From contig NZ_JABBFP010000003.1 of NCBI RefSeq assembly GCF_018494085.1, positions 124,001 through 188,000 of the forward strand: a stretch of 64,000 bases of DNA. Reading direction: 5' to 3'. The notes below the pieces were generated by a model. That model searched no databases and was not told the origin of the DNA. It saw nothing but the letters and a program-made list of their open reading frames with translations. Source of the DNA: Rosenbergiella collisarenosi (lineage in GTDB: Bacteria > Pseudomonadota > Gammaproteobacteria > Enterobacterales > Enterobacteriaceae). Both the position numbers and the translations under genes were made by a program. This document shows, piece after piece, positions 59,055-64,000 of the stretch. Within the stretch, counting starts at the first letter, position 1, and the number at the start of each line of letters is the position of its first letter.

Positions 59055-60428
59055 GTGCAAAAATATTTCAAAGAAGCCAAGCAGCTACTCGTGTTGGCGA
59101 TACCGGTTATTCTATCGCAAACCTCACAAACTGCGATGGGCTTCGTCGACACGACGATGGCAGGCTCAGTCAGCGCTACCGATATGGCTGCCGTCGCCGT
59201 GGGCACATCAATCTGGTTACCGGTTATTTTATTCGCGCTCGGTATATTGATGGCGATTACACCGACTGTCGCCCATTTGGCGGGTTCGGGACGGCGTGAT
59301 AAGGTCGGCGACCACATACAGCAAGGAATGTGGCTAGCCGCGTTCCTCTCCGTTATCGTTATTGCCGTGATTTGGAATGCGGGCATATTTATTCGTGCCA
59401 TGTCAGGCATCGACCCAAAGATGGCGGATATCGCGGAACGCTATCTCCACGCACTGATGTGGGGCGCACCCGGTTTTCTCTTCTTTCAGGTTATCCGCGA
59501 CCAATGTGACGGCCTCTCTAAAACAAAGCCCAGCATGGTGTTCGGTTTTATCGGACTGCTATGCAATATTCCTATTAACTATATTTTTATCTATGGCCAT
59601 TTCGGTATGCCCGCGTTGGGCGGCGTAGGCTGCGGTGTCGCCACTGCCTCGGTCTATTGGCTAATGTTTTTCGGCCTTTGGGCGTGGACCAAAAAATCCC
59701 GTAGCTTACGAGATATCCGTCCGAGCGTGCGCTGGGCAAAACCTAACTTTGTGGAGATTAAGAGAATTTGTGCGTTGGGGCTACCCATCGCTTCCGCACT
59801 ATTCTTCGAGGTGACGCTCTTTGCGGTTGTCGCCATACTCGTATCACCTCTCGGGATAGTCGATGTTGCGGGCCACCAAATTGCATTAAACTTTAGCTCA
59901 CTAATGTTTGTAATCCCCTTATCTATGGGTGTTGCGAGTACCATTCGCGTGGGCTATCAACTGGGACGCGGCTCGACTCAAGGTGCACAGATCGCGGCAT
60001 GGACCTCCCAAGCCGTTGGGTTGTGTTTTGTAATCTGTACCGCCATTGCTACGGTCGTTTTTCGCCATGATATCGCTCGACTCTATAATAGTGACCCGGC
60101 AGTCGTTACTCTCGCCGGCCAATTAATGTTCCTCGCCGCTATTTACCAATGCTCAGATAGTGTGCAAGTTATCGGTAGCGGTATTTTACGAGGTTATAAA
60201 GATACCCGAGCAATATTCTTCATTACGTTTGTCGCTTATTGGCTATTGGGCTTACCGAGTGGTTATATTTTAGGCTTGACCGATCTTATCGTGCCACGCA
60301 TGGGCCCGGCAGGATTCTGGTGTGGTTTTATCATTGGCCTCACGTCTGCGGCAATTATGATGGTGATCCGCATCATTAAACTGCAGAAAAAACCGGCAAC
60401 AGTCATCTTGAGCCGAGCAAGCCGCTAA
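59055..60428 (+). CDS. mdtK: MATE-family multidrug efflux pump MdtK (NorM)
   Basis: A 457-residue, 12-TM MATE antiporter exporting cationic drugs in exchange for Na+ or H+. [20 protein letters not shown] in TM1, the paired half motif [20 protein letters not shown] in TM7 and [10 protein letters not shown] are typical of NorM/MdtK. The start is GTG at 59055 with AAGGA six bases upstream. It sits between ribC and tRNA-Val, as in E. coli. Confidence 0.95.
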   Translation: MQKYFKEAKQLLVLAIPVILSQTSQTAMGFVDTTMAGSVSATDMAAVAVGTSIWLPVILFALGILMAITPTVAHLAGSGRRDKVGDHIQQGMWLAAFLSVIVIAVIWNAGIFIRAMSGIDPKMADIAERYLHALMWGAPGFLFFQVIRDQCDGLSKTKPSMVFGFIGLLCNIPINYIFIYGHFGMPALGGVGCGVATASVYWLMFFGLWAWTKKSRSLRDIRPSVRWAKPNFVEIKRICALGLPIASALFFEVTLFAVVAILVSPLGIVDVAGHQIALNFSSLMFVIPLSMGVASTIRVGYQLGRGSTQGAQIAAWTSQAVGLCFVICTAIATVVFRHDIARLYNSDPAVVTLAGQLMFLAAIYQCSDSVQVIGSGILRGYKDTRAIFFITFVAYWLLGLPSGYILGLTDLIVPRMGPAGFWCGFIIGLTSAAIMMVIRIIKLQKKPATVILSRASR

Positions 60429-60442
60429 AAATGATTAAAATT

Positions 60443-60493
60443 CCTGCTCAAATGGTTACATGTCAACCGCTTGAGCAGATATTTGATTTTTTC
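60443..60493 (+). terminator. Terminator after mdtK
   Basis: CTGCTCAA and TTGAGCAG enclose a second short stem (GGTT/AACC), followed by ATATTTGATTTTTT. Confidence 0.8.
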
Positions 60494-60552
60494 TGCTTGC
60501 TAGTCACTAAGGTTATCGATACTATTCGTCCCGCTGCAGCAATGCAGCGTGT

Positions 60553-60629
60553 GCGTCCGTAGCTCAGTTGGTTAGAGCACCACCTTGACATGGTGGGGGT
60601 CGGTGGTTCGAGTCCACTCGGACGCACCA
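60553..60629 (+). tRNA. valV: tRNA-Val (anticodon GAC)
   Basis: A 77-base tRNA with encoded CCA. The acceptor stem GCGTCCG pairs with CGGACGC, the D-loop reads AGCTCAGTTGGTTAGAGC, the anticodon loop is CTTGACATG (GAC) and the T arm has GGTTCGAGTCC. E. coli has valV and valW at this place; here only one copy is seen. Confidence 0.97.
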
Positions 60630-60977
60630 TAAAACACCGAACCATTCAAACGCCTCAGTTTACTGTTTATACCCTCTCTGTAAAATAAAGTTACTTTTAC
60701 CGTCACTTCTTTTAGTTCACTCGATTAAATAATTACCTCTCCCTCTTAAATATATCTATTAAAGTTATAATTAATTTAAAATATCTTCCCCTCTGAATTA
60801 ATCCTATGATAAGACTAATTTAGTGATCTTCATCCCACAGCGTCAATTGTTAACAAGCCTTTATAACGTGAGCAGGTTAAATTCCACCTCTAAACTTTAG
60901 CGAGATATCTATCAGCCTTAAACTTCTGCCTCTGGCTGAAGTTAGGTCAGCTCTGCTATAAAATTAAAGGATGAATT
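60630..60977. other. Intergenic region tRNA-Val/treB, 348 bases
   Basis: AT-rich and without a supported gene. It should contain the treB promoter. I do not see the TreR palindrome GGGAACGTTCCC or a good CRP site. Confidence 0.45.
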
Positions 60978-62402
60978 ATGAGTAAGCTGCATCAAAAGGA
61001 AATTGATAGCCTCGTGAAATTACTCGGCGGGCAGGCTAATATTAATAGTGTCAGCCATTGTATTACACGTCTACGATTAGTCCTTAACGACCCAAGCCTA
61101 GCCAAACCCAAAGAGATTGAAAAGTTGCCGATGGTAAAGGGTTGTTTTACTAATGCCGGGCAATTTCAGGTCGTGATCGGACCGCAGGTAACGGAATATT
61201 ATCAAGCCTTGATGGAAACCCTTGATCTCTCAAGTTCAGATAAGTCCTCTATTCGCCAAGCCGCTCGTAAAAATATGTCTTTTTCAGAAGCCGCCTTTTC
61301 GCATATCGCCGAAATATTTTTTCCCCTACTCCCTGCATTAATTAGTGGCGGCCTAATATTGGGGTTTAGAAATATTATTGGCGATATTCCTTTCCAGAAT
61401 GGTCTGACCCTCGCTCAACACTATCCCGTCTGGCAGACTATCTATGAATTACTTTGGTTACCCGGCGAAGCTATTTTTATGTTTTTACCGGTAGCGGTAT
61501 GTTGGTCAACAGTCACTAAAATGAAAGGAACCCCCATATTAGGGATTATATTAGGTATCACCTTAGTTTCCCCTCAATTAATGAACTCTTATTTATTAGG
61601 TCAACAAATTCCAGAAATTTGGGATTTTGGTTGGTTTAGTCTGGAAAAAGTCGGGTATCAAGCGCAAGTCATCCCTTCAATACTCGCGGGGATGATGTTA
61701 GCCCTAATTGAGCGGCAGCTCACCCGCATTGTTCCTCTTTCCTTAAATTTAGTGTTAGTGCCCGTCACTTCATTACTCTTCGCCATCCCATTAGCCCATG
61801 CGCTCATTGGCCCCTTTGGTCGTTTACTCGGCGAAGGCGTGGCGTTTATCGTTCAGTATGTTATGACCGGAAGTTTAGCGCCGATTGGCGCAGCGCTGTT
61901 TGGTTTTCTTTATGCGCCTCTGGTAATCACTGGCATCCATCAAACGACGCTAGCGATTGATATGCAGATGATTCAAAGCATGGGGGGCACACCGGTATGG
62001 CCATTGATTGCGCTATCGAATATCGCCCAAGCCTCAGCAGTGGTTGCAATAATCCTAAGGGATAAACGTCGTCAACAGCGCGACGTTGCGGTTCCCGCAG
62101 CGATAGCCGCTTATCTAGGAGTGACTGAACCTGCAATGTATGGCGTGAACTTGAAGTACCGATACCCCATGCTTTGCGCCATGATCGGCTCAGCTCTCGC
62201 CGGTTTGCTCTGTGGCGTTAATCAGGTACTTGCCAATGGTATTGGTGTCGGCGGTCTTCCAGGCATCCTCTCTATCCAGCCGCAGTTTTGGTTAACCTTT
62301 TTCTTCGCCATGCTTATCGCTATCGCCGTACCGATCATTCTGACCTTATTGTTCGCAAACTATTTGAGCCGTCGGCAACCCAATTTATCTGTTGAAGAGT
62401 AA
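60978..62402 (+). CDS. treB: PTS trehalose transporter, EIIBC
   Basis: Imports trehalose and phosphorylates it to trehalose 6-phosphate. The 474-residue protein has an N-terminal IIB domain with the phosphocysteine in NSVSHCITRLRLVL (about residue 28) and a ten-helix IIC domain with the substrate motif GVTEPAMYGVN. There is no IIA domain; E. coli uses the glucose IIA (Crr). AAAGGA precedes the ATG. It forms an operon with treC; treR is not upstream. Confidence 0.95.
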   Translation: MSKLHQKEIDSLVKLLGGQANINSVSHCITRLRLVLNDPSLAKPKEIEKLPMVKGCFTNAGQFQVVIGPQVTEYYQALMETLDLSSSDKSSIRQAARKNMSFSEAAFSHIAEIFFPLLPALISGGLILGFRNIIGDIPFQNGLTLAQHYPVWQTIYELLWLPGEAIFMFLPVAVCWSTVTKMKGTPILGIILGITLVSPQLMNSYLLGQQIPEIWDFGWFSLEKVGYQAQVIPSILAGMMLALIERQLTRIVPLSLNLVLVPVTSLLFAIPLAHALIGPFGRLLGEGVAFIVQYVMTGSLAPIGAALFGFLYAPLVITGIHQTTLAIDMQMIQSMGGTPVWPLIALSNIAQASAVVAIILRDKRRQQRDVAVPAAIAAYLGVTEPAMYGVNLKYRYPMLCAMIGSALAGLLCGVNQVLANGIGVGGLPGILSIQPQFWLTFFFAMLIAIAVPIILTLLFANYLSRRQPNLSVEE

Positions 62403-62439
62403 ATATTCACCCGTCAACGACTTAAGGAGACATCACATC

Positions 62440-64000
62440 ATGGAGATAAATTGGTCCCAAGACAAAGTGGTTTATCAAATTTACCCTAAAAGCTTTCAAG
62501 ATACGGATCACAATGGTTTTGGCGATTTAGCGGGCGTTATACAGCGACTTGATTATTTGCAGTTTCTCGGAGTGGATATTATTTGGTTGACGCCCATCTA
62601 TCCCTCCCCCCAAATTGATAATGGATATGATATCAGTGACTATTACACTATAGATCCGCTGTACGGCTCTATGGAGGATTTTGAACGACTGGTTCAACAA
62701 GCGCACCTCAGAAATATACGCATTATGATGGATATGGTGTTTAACCATACTTCGACCCAACATCCTTGGTTTATTCAGGCATGTGACCCAACGAGCCAGT
62801 TTCATCCTTTTTACATCTGGCATGAAGCCTCTGAGAAGGGGTTACCGACTAATTGGCTGTCTAAATTTGGAGGGAGTGCTTGGCAATGGCAAGAGGACGC
62901 CGGAAAGTACTATTTACACCTATTCAGCCCGCAGCAAGCGGATCTGAATTGGGAACATCCGCCAGTGCGTCAAGCCATCAAAGATATTTGTCAATTTTGG
63001 GCAGCTAAAGGTGTTGATGCATTCCGACTCGATGTGATTAATCTCATTTCCAAACCCGCTGAATTTGTGGATGACCCGAACGGGGATGGTCGACAATTCT
63101 ATACGGACGGGCCTAAGGTGCACCAATATTTACAGGAACTAAGCCGGGAAGTCTTCCAGCCTCTTGGCCTCATTACGGTAGGTGAAATGTCTTCCACCAC
63201 CTTATCGCATTGCCAACACTATGCAGCACGTGATCACCGCGAACTGACCATGGCCTTTAATTTTCACCATTTAAAGGTGGATTATCCCCAAGGCAATAAG
63301 TGGCGTTTAGCCCGGCCTAATTTTGTAGAACTTAAGCAGATTATTAATTACTGGCAACAGGGGATGCATCAACGCGCCAACACGGCGCTATTTTGGGGGA
63401 ATCACGATCAACCTCGTGTCGTTTCTCGGTTCGGTGAAGATAGACACTATCGCGTCGTCTCCGCAAAAATGCTCGCGATGGTGCTCTACGGTATGCAAGG
63501 TACCCCTTTTATTTTTCAAGGCGAAGAGATTGGGATGACTAATGCTGGTTTTACCGATATTTCACACTATCGGGATATTGAGAGCCTCTCATTTTATACT
63601 GAACAAGGTAATCGCGGCATCCCTACTGCTGAATCACTGGCGATCCTTGCGACGAAATCTCGTGATAACAGTCGGACTCCGATGCAGTGGGATGAAGGGG
63701 TCTACGCGGGGTTTAGTCATACCGCCCCCTGGATATGCCTTAACCCCAATTACCGTCAAATTAATGTTGCTGCGGCCATCGCCGACCCAGATTCTATTTT
63801 ACATACCTATCGCGCACTCATTCGCTTACGTAAGCAGTACGAGGTTATCCAGTTGGGTGACTACACCGACCTACTCCCCGAACACCCAGAAATTTGGTGC
63901 TATCTTCGCCGTTGGAATAATCAACTATTGTTGGTCGTCGCTAATCTAACGTCTCTCTGCGTCGATTGGTCCCCACCAACCTCAGTCCCTGACTCACCCT
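62440..64000 (+). CDS. treC: Trehalose-6-phosphate hydrolase, partial (3' end outside window)
   Basis: Hydrolyses trehalose 6-phosphate to glucose and glucose 6-phosphate. This is a GH13 enzyme; 520 codons are present and the frame is open at the window edge. MEINWSQDKVVYQIYPKSFQ begins the barrel; visible GH13 motifs are MDMVFNHTS (region I), AFRLDVINLI (nucleophile Asp, region II), TVGEMSS (acid/base Glu) and FWGNHDQPR (region IV). AAGGAG lies upstream of the ATG, 37 bases after treB. Confidence 0.95.
   Translation, partial: MEINWSQDKVVYQIYPKSFQDTDHNGFGDLAGVIQRLDYLQFLGVDIIWLTPIYPSPQIDNGYDISDYYTIDPLYGSMEDFERLVQQAHLRNIRIMMDMVFNHTSTQHPWFIQACDPTSQFHPFYIWHEASEKGLPTNWLSKFGGSAWQWQEDAGKYYLHLFSPQQADLNWEHPPVRQAIKDICQFWAAKGVDAFRLDVINLISKPAEFVDDPNGDGRQFYTDGPKVHQYLQELSREVFQPLGLITVGEMSSTTLSHCQHYAARDHRELTMAFNFHHLKVDYPQGNKWRLARPNFVELKQIINYWQQGMHQRANTALFWGNHDQPRVVSRFGEDRHYRVVSAKMLAMVLYGMQGTPFIFQGEEIGMTNAGFTDISHYRDIESLSFYTEQGNRGIPTAESLAILATKSRDNSRTPMQWDEGVYAGFSHTAPWICLNPNYRQINVAAAIADPDSILHTYRALIRLRKQYEVIQLGDYTDLLPEHPEIWCYLRRWNNQLLLVVANLTSLCVDWSPPTSVPDSP

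Overview
The window is chromosomal DNA of a gammaproteobacterium of the order Enterobacterales. From about 25 kb onward the gene order follows the Escherichia coli K-12 terminus-side chromosome between tus and mdtK: tus, fumC, ydgA, add, rsxABCDGE, nth, dtpA, pdxY, tyrS, pdxH, anmK, slyB, slyA, ydhIJK, ydhL, nemA, gloA, rnt, grxD, mepH, purR, punR, punC, cfa, ribC, mdtK and a tRNA-Val(GAC). Many genes of the E. coli interval are missing (manA, fumA, ydgJ/ydgT/ydgK, gstA, mliC, sodC, nemR, lhr, sodB), so this is a streamlined relative. A lineage near Erwiniaceae is possible, but the species cannot be named from the sequence alone. A near-perfect Ter site sits in the tus promoter, so the window lies in the replication terminus region.

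Layout. 1-5.2 kb holds a partial DHA3-type MFS exporter, catalase katA, an AT-rich pair of unknown genes (2975-3977) and a TIM-barrel sugar isomerase-like gene. 5.2-8.7 kb is the lipid A modification operon eptA-pmrA-pmrB, preceded by a consensus PmrA box. 8.6-15.1 kb holds ada, an aroE-like gene, a TRIC/UPF0126 channel, nfsB, dld and a 3-hydroxyacid dehydrogenase. 15.7-18.9 kb holds the TonB-dependent receptor pqqU and abrB. 19-24.8 kb is an accessory segment: srfA-srfB without srfC, a barnase/barstar pair, a MarA/SoxS-like activator and an Rrf2 regulator. 24.9-37.4 kb contains Ter-tus, fumC, ydgA, add, and the Rsx electron-transfer operon with nth. 37.6-60.4 kb is the conserved backbone, with a lone uhpT inserted between dtpA and pdxY. 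60.5-64 kb has tRNA-Val followed by treB and treC; treC runs off the window.

Functional themes. Envelope defence and stress are prominent: PmrAB/EptA, MdtK, YdhIJK, SlyA/SlyB, katA, the Rsx complex that keeps SoxR reduced in E. coli, nemA/gloA and cfa. Nucleoside and cofactor metabolism are also well represented: add, purR, punRC, pdxY, pdxH and ribC.

The most unusual signals are these: an Ada whose N-terminal methyl-sensing zinc site has lost three of four cysteines; barnase/barstar at the position where srfC is expected; an 11-codon leader ORF whose stop codon overlaps the mdtK ribosome binding site; a perfect CRP palindrome driving a short ORF and terminator upstream of mepH; and the AT-rich two-gene cassette near the left end. 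I see no insertion sequence, prophage, CRISPR array or rRNA.
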